Below, piece after piece: positions 27,385 through 37,690 of a stretch of DNA of 64,000 bases. The stretch is from DATFVJ01 sp963712955 (GTDB lineage: Bacteria; Actinomycetota; Actinomycetes; Streptosporangiales; Streptosporangiaceae): NCBI GenBank assembly GCA_963712955.1, contig CAVQKF010000018.1, positions 230,642 to 294,641 of the forward strand. Direction: 5' to 3'. Position numbers and translations under genes: made by a program. The stretch's first letter is position 1; each line of letters begins with the position of its first letter. The notes under the pieces are model-generated. The model did no database searches and was not told the DNA's origin. It was given only the letters and a program-made list of their open reading frames with translations.

Positions 27385-27752
27385 CACAACACCTCCGGGG
27401 CAAGCGAGATGATGCGCATGAAGCGCTTCTCGCGCAGCTCGCGTCCAACCGGACCGAAGATGCGCGTACCGCGCGGGTCGCCACCATCCCTGATAAGCAC
27501 CGCGGCGTTCTCGTCGAAGCGGATGTAGGAGCCGTCGCTGCGGCGGCGCTCCTTGCGGGTGCGCACGACCACGGCCTTGACCACGTCACCCTTCTTCACG
27601 CCCGCACCGGGAAGGGCGTCCTTGACGGTCGCCACGATGACGTCGCCGATGCCCGCGTAGCGCCGACCCGACCCGCCGAGAACGCGGATGCACAGAATCT
27701 CCTTGGCACCCGTGTTGTCGGCGACTCTGAGTCGCGACTCCTGCTGGATCAC
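27384..27752 (-). CDS. rplN: 50S ribosomal protein L14
   Basis: A 122-residue L14 beginning IQQESRLRVADNTGAKEILCIRVLGGSG after a GTG start at 27752, with the C-terminal RELREKRFMRIISLAPEVL. Normal length. The longer upstream frame is unrelated. It overlaps rplX by one base. Confidence 0.98.
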   Translation of the reverse strand: MIQQESRLRVADNTGAKEILCIRVLGGSGRRYAGIGDVIVATVKDALPGAGVKKGDVVKAVVVRTRKERRRSDGSYIRFDENAAVLIRDGGDPRGTRIFGPVGRELREKRFMRIISLAPEVL

Positions 27753-27807
27753 GTCAACTCCTGCTTCATCACGCCGGCCACGCCGAAGGCCTGGCGGGTC
27801 TTGGGAT

Positions 27808-28095
27808 CTACTTCGCCTTCTCGAGGATCTCCGCGACACGCCACCGCTTGGTCGCGGAGATCGGCCGGGTCTCCATCAGCAGCACACGATCGCCCACGCC
27901 ACACGCGTTGGCCTCGTCATGCGCCCGGTACTTCTTCGTACGGCGGATGACCTTGCCGTACTTTGGGTGCATCACCCTGTCCTCAACTATCACGACCACG
28001 GTCTTGTCCATCTTGTCGCTGACGACGTAGCCCTCGCGTGCCTTGCGGTAGCCACGCGCCGGGCCCGAAGCGACCGTCTCCTGCTGTTCACTCAT
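27808..28095 (-). CDS. rpsQ: 30S ribosomal protein S17
   Basis: A 95-residue S17 (GYVVSDKMDKTVVVIVEDRVMHPKYGKVIRRTKKYRAHDE, GDRVLLMETRPISATKRWRV). The ATG at 28095 lies within the last codons of rpmC (8-nt overlap). A short variable leader MSEQQETVASGPARGYRK precedes the OB-fold core. Confidence 0.97.
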   Translation of the reverse strand: MSEQQETVASGPARGYRKAREGYVVSDKMDKTVVVIVEDRVMHPKYGKVIRRTKKYRAHDEANACGVGDRVLLMETRPISATKRWRVAEILEKAK

Positions 28096-28372
28096 TGCCC
28101 GGCTCCTCTGCCGGGGTGTCACCCGGCTCCTCCGCCGGGATATCGCCCGGCTCCTCGGCCAACGTGACGATGCCAAGCTCGCGCTCCCGCATCACCGTGT
28201 AGATGCGCGCGATTTCCTTGCGGACGCCATTGAGCCTGCCGTGACTCTCCAACTGACCGGTGGCAGCCTGGAAGCGGAGATTGAACAGCTCTTCCTTCGC
28301 TTCCCTCAGCTTGATGACCAGCTGGTCTTCTGTCGACGTCCGCAGCTCGGCGGCGGTAAGGCCCTTCGCCAT
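28088..28372 (-). CDS. rpmC: 50S ribosomal protein L29 with AEEPGD repeat tail
   Basis: A 94-residue L29. Residues 1-70 are the canonical helical hairpin (AKGLTAAELRTSTEDQLV, KEELFNLRFQAATGQLESHGRLN). The tail is made of three AEEPGD-type octapeptides encoded by a 24-bp DNA repeat (about 28097-28166). The ATG at 28372 overlaps the stop of the last rplP-derived mini-ORF as TGATG. The real rplP stop is 387 nt upstream, so the normal rplP-rpmC coupling is broken or bridged by the mini-ORFs. Confidence 0.95.
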   Translation of the reverse strand: MAKGLTAAELRTSTEDQLVIKLREAKEELFNLRFQAATGQLESHGRLNGVRKEIARIYTVMRERELGIVTLAEEPGDIPAEEPGDTPAEEPGNE

Positions 28373-28443
28373 CACGCCTCACCCACTTCACGCTTCTTGA
28401 CGAACTTGCAGCTCAGCCGGCACAGCATCGGGAGTTTGTGCAT
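28372..28443 (-). CDS. rplP-derived mini-ORF 1 (23 residues)
   Basis: ATG at 28443, stop at 28372-28374 overlapping the rpmC ATG. It encodes MHKLPMLCRLSCKFVKKREV followed by GEA. As the last unit of the array, it could couple translation into rpmC. Whether the peptide is made or stable is unknown. Confidence 0.4.
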   Translation of the reverse strand: MHKLPMLCRLSCKFVKKREVGEA

Positions 28444-28451
28444 CCCTGACA

Positions 28452-28520
28452 TCACGCCTCACCGACCTCACGCTTGACGAACTTGCAGCTCAGCCGGCAC
28501 AGCATCGGGAGTTTGTGCAT
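28452..28520 (-). CDS. rplP-derived mini-ORF 2 (22 residues)
   Basis: ATG at 28520, TGA at 28452-28454, encoding MHKLPMLCRLS then CKFVKREVGEA. The 8-nt gap TGTCAGGG separates it from the previous stop, close enough for termination-reinitiation. No independent promoter or strong ribosome binding site. Confidence 0.35.
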   Translation of the reverse strand: MHKLPMLCRLSCKFVKREVGEA

Positions 28521-28528
28521 CCCTGACA

Positions 28529-28597
28529 TCACGCCTCACCGACCTCACGCTTGACGAACTTGCAGCTCAGCCGGCACAGCATCGGGAGTTTGTGCAT
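28529..28597 (-). CDS. rplP-derived mini-ORF 3 (22 residues)
   Basis: Same peptide and spacing as mini-ORF 2; ATG at 28597, stop at 28529-28531. Confidence 0.35.
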   Translation of the reverse strand: MHKLPMLCRLSCKFVKREVGEA

Positions 28598-28605
28598 CCC
28601 TGACA

Positions 28606-28674
28606 TCACGCCTCACCGACCTCACGCTTGACGAACTTGCAGCTCAGCCGGCACAGCATCGGGAGTTTGTGCAT
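28606..28674 (-). CDS. rplP-derived mini-ORF 4 (22 residues)
   Basis: Same peptide and spacing as mini-ORF 2; ATG at 28674, stop at 28606-28608. Confidence 0.35.
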   Translation of the reverse strand: MHKLPMLCRLSCKFVKREVGEA

Positions 28675-28682
28675 CCCTGACA

Positions 28683-28751
28683 TCACGCCTCACCGACCTC
28701 ACGCTTGACGAACTTGCAGCTCAGCCGGCACAGCATCGGGAGTTTGTGCAT
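28683..28751 (-). CDS. rplP-derived mini-ORF 5 (22 residues)
   Basis: The first unit met by a ribosome leaving rplP. Its ATG at 28751 is 8 nt after the rplP TGA (28760-28762). Same peptide as mini-ORF 2. Confidence 0.35.
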   Translation of the reverse strand: MHKLPMLCRLSCKFVKREVGEA

Positions 28752-28759
28752 CCCTGACA

Positions 28760-29179
28760 TCACGCCTCACCGACCTCACGCTTGACGAACTTGCACTTCA
28801 TCGGGAGTTTGTGCATGGCGCGCCGAAGCGCCTCCCTTGCGACTGGCTCCGGCACACCCGACAGCTCGAACATCACCCGTCCCGGCTTCACGTTGGCGAT
28901 CCACCACTCAGGTGAGCCCTTGCCCGAACCCATCCGGGTCTCCGCGGGCTTCTTGGTCAGCGGACGGTCCGGGTAGACGTTGATCCACACCTTCCCGCCA
29001 CGGCGGATGTGCCGCGTCATCGCTATTCGGGCCGCCTCGATCTGCCGGTTGGTGACATACGAGTGCTCAACTGCCTGGATACCGTATTCACCGAACGACA
29101 CCCTTGTGCCGCCTTTGGCGACACCCGACCGGCCCGGCCGGTGCTGCTTACGGTGCTTGACCCTGCGCGGGATAAGCAT
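28760..29179 (-). CDS. rplP: 50S ribosomal protein L16
   Basis: A 139-residue L16, needed for the peptidyl-transferase and A-site region. MLIPRRVKHRKQHRPGRSG, GGKVWINVYPDRPLTKKPAETRMGSGKG and MFELSGVPEPVAREALRRAMHKLPMKCKFV are conserved, and length is normal, so this is the functional copy. Its 3' 60 bp seeded the tandem array that now separates it from rpmC. Confidence 0.98.
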   Translation of the reverse strand: MLIPRRVKHRKQHRPGRSGVAKGGTRVSFGEYGIQAVEHSYVTNRQIEAARIAMTRHIRRGGKVWINVYPDRPLTKKPAETRMGSGKGSPEWWIANVKPGRVMFELSGVPEPVAREALRRAMHKLPMKCKFVKREVGEA

Positions 29180-29182
29180 TGG

Positions 29183-30052
<870 letters not shown>

Positions 30053-30101
30053 TAGCGGGTCCTTCCCTTCGGCGAAGTCTCAGCCTTGCCTGCGTCACCG
30101 T

Positions 30102-30755
30102 CTACGGCGTCACTATTTGCTGTGCCGGCGCTCCAGCCGTGCCGGCGCTTAGCCGTGCCGTCTCAGCCGTGCCGGCGCTCTCAGCCGTGCCTGGCGCTCT
30201 CAGCCGTGCCGGCGCTCTAGCCGTGCCGGCGCTCTCAGCGACCGCGTCCTCGGCCGCGGCGCTCTCATCGGCCGAACCTTCAGCGGCCGAACTCTCGGCG
30301 GGCGAACTCTCGGCGCCGGACGGACGGCGCCTCCCTGGCCGCCTCGGCCGCAGCGCAGGCGACTGCCTCGGTTCCGCCTGCGCCCCCCTGGGGCGCCCGG
30401 GCACGGCGCTCGCGGCAGGTGCTTGCTGTTCGGCGATGATCACTGTGATGTGGCTGGTGCGCTTGTTGATCCGGTATGCCCGACCCTGTGCGCGGGGGCG
30501 GAACCGCTTCAGCGTCGGCCCCTCGTCCACCCACGCACGGCTCACCACCAGCGTCTCGCGGTCCAGGCGGCCAGTTGTCTCCGCATTGGCGATGGCGCTG
30601 GCAAGCACCTTGCCGACCGGGTCGCTTGCGGCCTGCGGCGCGAAGGCGAGCACCGCCTGCGCCTGGCCAGCAGGCAGCCCGCGAATGAGGTCCACCACGC
30701 GGCGGGCCTTCCGGGGCGTGACGCGGACATACCGCGCCTGAGCCCTGGCTTCCAT
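30102..30755 (-). CDS. rplV: 50S ribosomal protein L22 with repetitive C-terminal tail
   Basis: A 217-residue L22; the normal 110-120-residue protein occupies the first half (RYVRVTPRKARRVVDLIRG, AWVDEGPTLKRFRPRAQGRAYRINKRTSHITVII). The second half is Ala/Ser/Glu/Gly-rich (PAESSAAEGSADESAAAED) and encoded by degenerate repeats of GCCGTGCCGGCGCTCTCA (about 30125-30300, plus-strand reading). The core includes the exit-tunnel loop; the tail would lie on the ribosome surface. Confidence 0.97.
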   Translation of the reverse strand: MEARAQARYVRVTPRKARRVVDLIRGLPAGQAQAVLAFAPQAASDPVGKVLASAIANAETTGRLDRETLVVSRAWVDEGPTLKRFRPRAQGRAYRINKRTSHITVIIAEQQAPAASAVPGRPRGAQAEPRQSPALRPRRPGRRRPSGAESSPAESSAAEGSADESAAAEDAVAESAGTARAPARLRAPGTAESAGTAETARLSAGTAGAPAQQIVTP

Positions 30756-30832
30756 CGCTTCCCTCGCTTACTTCGTTCCAGCCGAATGTGGTGTCGGATG
30801 GTCCCGGTAGGTGTGTATCTGCGCCACGGCAC

Positions 30833-31111
30833 TCAGCGCCGACTGCGCCGGTCGTCCCTGACGTGGCTACGGAAGGTCCGCGTGGGCGCGAACTCGCCGA
30901 GTTTGTGGCCGACCATCGCCTCGGTGATGAACACGGGGACGTGCTTGCGGCCGTCGTGAACGGCGATCGTATGGCCGAGCATCTCCGGAACGATCATGGA
31001 GCGACGCGACCATGTCTTGATCACGTTCTTGGCGCCCTTCTCGTTCTGCACGTCCACCTTTTTCATCAGATGGTCGTCGACGAATGGGCCCTTCTTCAGG
31101 CTACGAGGCAT
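30833..31111 (-). CDS. rpsS: 30S ribosomal protein S19
   Basis: A 92-residue S19 (MPRSLKKGPFVDDHLMKKVD, WSRRSMIVPEMLGHTIAVHDGRKHVPVFITE). The ribosome binding site GGAG lies inside the displaced copy of the rplB 3' end just upstream. Normal length. Confidence 0.98.
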   Translation of the reverse strand: MPRSLKKGPFVDDHLMKKVDVQNEKGAKNVIKTWSRRSMIVPEMLGHTIAVHDGRKHVPVFITEAMVGHKLGEFAPTRTFRSHVRDDRRSRR

Positions 31112-31121
31112 CGCTGGGTGC

Positions 31122-31170
31122 TCCTACCGCTTCTTCTTGCCGCACCACGCTGCCGGGTGATGGGCCGATC
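31122..31170 (-). repeat. displaced copy of the rplB 3' end in front of rpsS
   Basis: TCCTACCGCTTCTTCTTGCCGC at 31122-31143 is repeated exactly at 31187-31208, the latter being the real rplB terminus. Similarity continues imperfectly to about 31170 (CGGGTGATGGGCCGATC against CGGGTAATGAGCCGGTC), with a 4-5 bp insertion that breaks the frame. The copy ends in TAG and the rpsS ribosome binding site, so it looks like the old gene end left behind by a tandem duplication. Confidence 0.8.
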
Positions 31171-31188
31171 ACAGATGGCATACGCGTC

Positions 31189-32022
31189 CTACCGCTTCTT
31201 CTTGCCGCGCCGGCGGGTAATGAGCCGGTCGCTTGGCTTGTGGGCCTTACGGGTACGTCCTTCCGGCTTGCCCCACGGGCTCACCGGGTGACGGCCGCCG
31301 GAGCTCTTGCCCTCGCCGCCGCCCAACGGGTGGTCGACCGGGTTCATGGCTACACCGCGCACTGTCGGGCGTCGGCCCTTCCATCGGTTGCGGCCCGCCT
31401 TGCCGAGCTTGATGTTGCCCTGCTCGGCATTTCCCACTTGACCGACGGTGGCGCGGCAGCGGACATCGACGAGCCTGATCTCACCTGAGGGCATGCGCAG
31501 ATGGGCGCTGGCGCCTTCCTTGGCGAGCAACTGGACGCCTGCACCCGCCGAGCGGGCGATCTTCGAGCCGCCCCCGGGCCGCAGTTCGATGGCATGTACC
31601 ACGGTGCCGGTCGGCATGTTGCGCAGGGGCAGGCAGTTGCCCGGCTTGATGTCGGCGCCAGGACCGCTCTCCACCTCGTCCCCCTGACCGAGACCCTGCG
31701 GGCACAGGATGTACCGCTTCTCGCCGTCGGCGAAGTGCAGCAGCGCGATGCGGGCTGTGCGATTCGGGTCGTACTCGATGTGCGCCACCTTGGCGGGCAC
31801 ACCGTCCTTGTCGTCCCTGCGGAAGTCGATGAGCCGGTACGCGCGCTTGTGGCCACCGCCCTGGTGCCGTGTGGTGATACGGCCGTGCACATTCCTGCCA
31901 CCCTTGGAATTCAGCGGCCGGACCAGCGCCTTCTCCGGCTCCTCACGGGTGACTTCGACGAAGTCAGCGCCGCTGGCGCCACGCCGCCCCGGAGTTGTCG
32001 GCTTGTACTTGCGGATGCCCAT
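31189..32022 (-). CDS. rplB: 50S ribosomal protein L2
   Basis: A 277-residue L2 of the peptidyl-transferase centre. MGIRKYKPTTPGRRGASG, GRITTRHQGGGHKRAYRLIDF and the catalytic-loop region RGVAMNPVDHPLGGGEGKSSGGRHPVSPWG, including the conserved histidine, are intact. It ends RLITRRRGKKKR as usual, so the nearby 3' copy did not damage it. Confidence 0.98.
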   Translation of the reverse strand: MGIRKYKPTTPGRRGASGADFVEVTREEPEKALVRPLNSKGGRNVHGRITTRHQGGGHKRAYRLIDFRRDDKDGVPAKVAHIEYDPNRTARIALLHFADGEKRYILCPQGLGQGDEVESGPGADIKPGNCLPLRNMPTGTVVHAIELRPGGGSKIARSAGAGVQLLAKEGASAHLRMPSGEIRLVDVRCRATVGQVGNAEQGNIKLGKAGRNRWKGRRPTVRGVAMNPVDHPLGGGEGKSSGGRHPVSPWGKPEGRTRKAHKPSDRLITRRRGKKKR

Positions 32023-32052
32023 TGGTGTTCTCGCTCCTGTGGATCGCGGCGG

Positions 32053-32352
32053 CTAGCCGGTCGGGCCGAAGATGTCGATCCTGTCACCGCCGGCCAGGCT
32101 CACGATGGCCCGCTTGGTGTCACGCCGCTTGCCCCAGCCGTACCGGGTCCGCTTGCGCTTGCCGGGCCGGTTGACCGTGTTGACCTGGGTCACCTTGACC
32201 CCGAACACGGTCTCCACCGCCTGCTTGATCTGGGTCTTGTTGGCGTCAGGCGCGACAATGAACGTGTATTTGCCCATGTCGCTCAGGCCGTAGCTCTTCT
32301 CCGAGACCACCGGGCGGATCAGGATGTCCCGTGGATCGTGGACCTTGTTCAC
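32053..32352 (-). CDS. rplW: 50S ribosomal protein L23
   Basis: A 99-residue L23 at the tunnel exit, the docking site for trigger factor and SRP. RDILIRPVVSEKSYGLSDMGKYTF and VNTVNRPGKRKRTRYGWGKR match the family. It overlaps the end of rplD by 4 nt. Confidence 0.97.
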   Translation of the reverse strand: MNKVHDPRDILIRPVVSEKSYGLSDMGKYTFIVAPDANKTQIKQAVETVFGVKVTQVNTVNRPGKRKRTRYGWGKRRDTKRAIVSLAGGDRIDIFGPTG

Positions 32353-33071
32353 AGCCGTGCCTCCTTCTGCCGCGGCCCGGTGCTAGCCCCCGTTGACGAT
32401 CCCCCGGAACCACCCGCGGTGCTGGCTCGGGAGGACGCCCCCGGGATAGCCCTGGCGGTGAACTCGGCGAGCGCCTGCTCGGTGAAGACCACGTCGTCAC
32501 TGGCCACCACGTCGTAGGTGTTCAACTGGCCGGCCGACAGGACGCACACGCCTGCGACATTGCGCAGGCTCTTCCAGGTGAGCTCGTCCTGGGCGCCGAC
32601 CACGACGAGAGCACGCGGCGCGACGGTGATGTTCCGCAGGACCCCGAGCGCGTCCTTCGTCCTCGGCGCGTCACCCTGGACGAAGGTGCTGACCACGTGC
32701 ACCCTGCCATCGCGTGCCCGGTCGGACAGCGCCCCTCGCAGCGCCGCGGCCTTCATCTTCTTGGGTGTCCGCTGGGAATACGAACGGGGCGTCGGGCCAT
32801 GCACGACACCGCCACCCGCGTACTGCGGCGCACGGACGGAACCCTGACGGGCCCGGCCGGTGCCCTTCTGCCTGTACGGCTTCTTACCGCCGCCGCGGAC
32901 TTCGCCGCGGGTCTTGGTGTCGTGCGTGCCCTGTCGCGCCGCGGCCTGCTGCGCGACGACCACCTGATGAATCAGGGGCACATTCACCTTGGCGCCGAAG
33001 ATCTCATCTGGCAGTGCGACGGTCTGGCCCGTATCGCCTGCCGGTGAGACGACGCTGACGACAGTGCTCAT
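32349..33071 (-). CDS. rplD: 50S ribosomal protein L4
   Basis: A 240-residue L4 with the tunnel-lining loop (RGEVRGGGKKPYRQKGTGRARQGSVRAPQ, read in two parts) and VLRNITVAPRALVVVGAQDE. The start at 33071 (MSTVVSVVSPAGD) has GAGG upstream. The last 25 residues are Ala/Ser/Gly-rich. The 5' end overlaps the unusual extension of rplC by 68 nt. Confidence 0.97.
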   Translation of the reverse strand: MSTVVSVVSPAGDTGQTVALPDEIFGAKVNVPLIHQVVVAQQAAARQGTHDTKTRGEVRGGGKKPYRQKGTGRARQGSVRAPQYAGGGVVHGPTPRSYSQRTPKKMKAAALRGALSDRARDGRVHVVSTFVQGDAPRTKDALGVLRNITVAPRALVVVGAQDELTWKSLRNVAGVCVLSAGQLNTYDVVASDDVVFTEQALAEFTARAIPGASSRASTAGGSGGSSTGASTGPRQKEARL

Positions 33072-33771
33072 CCGCTACCTCGCCTTCCCTGGCTGCCCGG
33101 TGGCGGGCAACGGAGCAACGGGGGGCCTTCGCGGCACTCCGGACGAGCACGAGCGTGCCCTTCGGGCCTGGGACCGCACCCTTGATCAGCAGCAGCCCCC
33201 GGTCCGTGTCGACCGCGTGCAGAAGGAGGTTCTGCGCCGTCGTGCGGGTACCGCCCATGCGGCCCGCCATGCGAAGACCCTTGAAAACCCGGGACGGGGT
33301 GGCGCAGCCGCCGATCGATCCCGGCGCACGGTGCTTGCGCTGGGTTCCGTGGGAAGCGTCGAGACCGCGGAAGCCGTGCCGCTTCATCACCCCCGCGGTG
33401 CCCTTGCCCTTGCTCCGGCCGCTCACGTCGACCCGCTGGCCCGGCTCGAAAACATCGGCCGCGACCTGCTGGCCGAGGGTGTATTCGGTTGCGTCGTCGG
33501 TGCGAAGCTCGACCAGGTACCTGCGCGGCGTTACCCCGGCCCTGGTGAACTGTCCCGCGACCGGCCGGGTCACCTTGGCGGGATTGATGTCGCCATAGCC
33601 GAGCTGCACGGCCGAGTAACCGTCGCTCTGCGGCGTCCGCACCGCCGTCACCACGCAGGGCCCGGCCTTGACGACGGTGACGGGGACAATACGTCCATCG
33701 TCGTCGAAGACCTGGCTCATGCCGAGCTTCTCACCCAGCACTCCCTTGATCTGCCTAGCTGGCGCAGCCAT
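33004..33771 (-). CDS. rplC: 50S ribosomal protein L3 with out-of-frame C-terminal extension
   Basis: A 255-residue L3. Homology runs from IKGVLGEKLGMSQVFDDDGR through KGVMKRHGFRGLDASHG-like sequence to GAVPGPKGTLVLVRSAAKA, where L3 normally ends at about 215 residues. The reading frame then continues about 38 residues (PRCSVARHRAAREGEVADEH...), 68 nt of which overlap rplD in another frame. The extension looks like translated non-coding sequence after loss of the old stop. Start at ATG 33771. Confidence 0.93.
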   Translation of the reverse strand: MAAPARQIKGVLGEKLGMSQVFDDDGRIVPVTVVKAGPCVVTAVRTPQSDGYSAVQLGYGDINPAKVTRPVAGQFTRAGVTPRRYLVELRTDDATEYTLGQQVAADVFEPGQRVDVSGRSKGKGTAGVMKRHGFRGLDASHGTQRKHRAPGSIGGCATPSRVFKGLRMAGRMGGTRTTAQNLLLHAVDTDRGLLLIKGAVPGPKGTLVLVRSAAKAPRCSVARHRAAREGEVADEHCRQRRLTGRRYGPDRRTAR

Positions 33772-33782
33772 GTCAGTAGTCC

Positions 33783-34091
33783 TCAAAGCTTGATCTCGAT
33801 GTCGACGCCCGCAGGCAGGTCGAGCCGCATCAGCGAGTCAACCGTCTTGGGCGTCGGGTCGATGATGTCGATCAGGCGCTTGTGCGTGCGCATCTCGAAG
33901 TGCTCGCGCGAGTCCTTGTACTTGTGCGGCGAGCGGATGACGCAGTACACGTTCTTCTCTGTAGGCAGCGGCACCGGCCCTGCGACGCGCGCGCCGGTGC
34001 GCGTCACCGTCTCGACGATCTTGCGCGCCGAGCTGTCGATGACCTCGTGATCATATGCCTTGAGCCGGATGCGGATCTTCTGTCCCGCCAT
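33783..34091 (-). CDS. rpsJ: 30S ribosomal protein S10
   Basis: A 102-residue S10, also the NusE component of antitermination complexes. MAGQKIRIRLKAYDHEVID, GPVPLPTEKNVYCVIRSPHKYKDSREHFEMRTHKRLIDI (read in parts) are conserved. It is the first gene of the S10 operon, 133 nt downstream of tuf. Confidence 0.98.
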   Translation of the reverse strand: MAGQKIRIRLKAYDHEVIDSSARKIVETVTRTGARVAGPVPLPTEKNVYCVIRSPHKYKDSREHFEMRTHKRLIDIIDPTPKTVDSLMRLDLPAGVDIEIKL

Positions 34092-34171
34092 GTGGCTTCG
34101 GTGTCCTTCGCTTGAGTGGTGCCGCTGTCTTTGTGCTGTGTAGCTGTGTTGCTATCGGATCGCGATTACGT

Positions 34172-34216
34172 GGCGCGGCGGCCGGGCCGCCCTGTCAGCG
34201 GACCGGCCGCCGCGCC
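34172..34216 (-). terminator. 14-bp GC hairpin after tuf
   Basis: GGCGCGGCGGCCGG (34172-34185) pairs perfectly with CCGGCCGCCGCGCC (34203-34216), beginning 9 nt after the tuf stop. There is no T-run, as is common for actinomycete terminators. It would separate the str operon from the S10 operon. Confidence 0.7.
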
Positions 34217-34224
34217 AACGACCG

Positions 34225-35418
34225 TCATTTGAGGATCTTGATAACCCGCCCCGAGGCGACGGTCCTGCCGCCCTCGCGGATCGCGAACCTGAGGCCTTCC
34301 TCCATCGCGATCGGCTGGATCAGCTCGACCCGCATCTCGGTGTTGTCACCCGGCATGACCATCTCGGTGCCCTCGGGCAGGTAGACGACCCCGGTGACGT
34401 CCGTGGTGCGGAAGTAGAACTGCGGACGGTAGTTGTTGAAGAACGGCGTGTGCCGACCACCCTCATCCTTGCCCAGGACGTAGACCTGTGCCTCGAAGTC
34501 GGTGTGCGGGGTGTTCGTGCCCGGCTTGATGACGACCTGGCCGCGCTCGACGTCCTCGCGCTTGATGCCACGGAGCAGGAGACCGACGTTGTCGCCCGCC
34601 ATGCCCTCGTCGAGGATCTTGCGGAACATCTCGACGCCGGTGATGGTCGTCTTCATCGGCTTCTCCTTGATGCCGATGATCTCGACCTCGTTGCTGGTGT
34701 GGATCACACCGCGCTCGATCCTGCCGGTCACCACAGTGCCGCGGCCGGTAATGGAGAAGACGTCCTCGATCGGCATGAGGAACGGCTTCTCGACGTCGCG
34801 CACCGGCTCGGGGATGCTCTCGTCGCAGGCGTCGAGGAGCTCGACGACCTTCTCGCTCCACTCCGCGTCGCCCTCGAGCGCCTTCAGCGCGGACACCCGG
34901 ACCACCGGGACGTCATCGCCGGGGAACTCGTACTCGGTGAGCAGCTCGCGAACCTCAAGCTCTACAAGCTCCAGGATCTCCTCGTCGTCGACCATGTCGG
35001 CCTTGTTCAGCGCCACAACGATGTAGGGCACGCCCACCTGGCGCGCGAGCAGGACGTGCTCACGGGTCTGTGGCATCGGGCCGTCGGTGGCCGCCACCAC
35101 GAGGATGGCGCCGTCCATCTGCGCCGCACCGGTGATCATGTTCTTGATGTAGTCCGCGTGACCGGGGCAGTCCACGTGCGCATAGTGCCGCTTCTCGGTC
35201 TGGTACTCGACATGCGCGATCGAGATGGTGATGCCGCGTTCCTTCTCCTCCGGCGCCTTGTCGATCTGGTCGAAAGGCGTGAACGGATTGAGGTTAGGGT
35301 ACTTGTCGTGCAGCACACGGGTGATCGCCGCGGTCAGCGTGGTCTTGCCGTGGTCGATGTGCCCGATGGTACCGATGTTCACGTGCGGCTTCGTCCGCTC
35401 AAACTTGGCCTTCGCCAC
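34225..35418 (-). CDS. tuf: elongation factor Tu
   Basis: A 397-residue EF-Tu delivering aminoacyl-tRNA. G1 GHIDHGKT, G2 region around RGITI, G3 DCPGH, G4 NKAD and the domain 2/3 signatures (RGIKREDVERGQVVIKPG, FYFRTTDVTGVV) are intact. It is the only tuf in the window, in the rpsL-rpsG-fusA-tuf order. Confidence 0.99.
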   Translation of the reverse strand: MAKAKFERTKPHVNIGTIGHIDHGKTTLTAAITRVLHDKYPNLNPFTPFDQIDKAPEEKERGITISIAHVEYQTEKRHYAHVDCPGHADYIKNMITGAAQMDGAILVVAATDGPMPQTREHVLLARQVGVPYIVVALNKADMVDDEEILELVELEVRELLTEYEFPGDDVPVVRVSALKALEGDAEWSEKVVELLDACDESIPEPVRDVEKPFLMPIEDVFSITGRGTVVTGRIERGVIHTSNEVEIIGIKEKPMKTTITGVEMFRKILDEGMAGDNVGLLLRGIKREDVERGQVVIKPGTNTPHTDFEAQVYVLGKDEGGRHTPFFNNYRPQFYFRTTDVTGVVYLPEGTEMVMPGDNTEMRVELIQPIAMEEGLRFAIREGGRTVASGRVIKILK

Positions 35419-35503
35419 TGTTTCTCCTACAGATTCTGAGCCTTAAGGCGTACGTTCTTCACTGATCTCGCGTCGCTCGGCGACTTTCGGTCTATGTCCG
35501 ATG

Positions 35504-37600
<2,097 letters not shown>

Positions 37601-37690
37601 TTCCTGCTTTCCTTCGTTCTTTGCTTAGTCGCTAAGTGATCTCTCGGTGGCCGCTCGCGGCGGCCGGTGACGGTCGGAGCCTGCCTGGCG

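Larger units (their letters stand above)
28374..28761 (-). repeat. five tandem 77-80 bp copies of the rplP 3' end
   Basis: Units: 28374-28453 (80 bp), 28454-28530, 28531-28607, 28608-28684 and 28685-28761 (77 bp each). The four 77-bp units are identical as far as I can align them by eye. Each matches the last part of rplP (MHKLPM...KCKFVKREVGEA plus TGA) but has LCRLS codons inserted after MHKLPM. The unit nearest rpmC has three extra bases (KFVKKREVGEA) and carries the TGATG overlap, so it probably represents the old rplP terminus. Confidence 0.95.
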
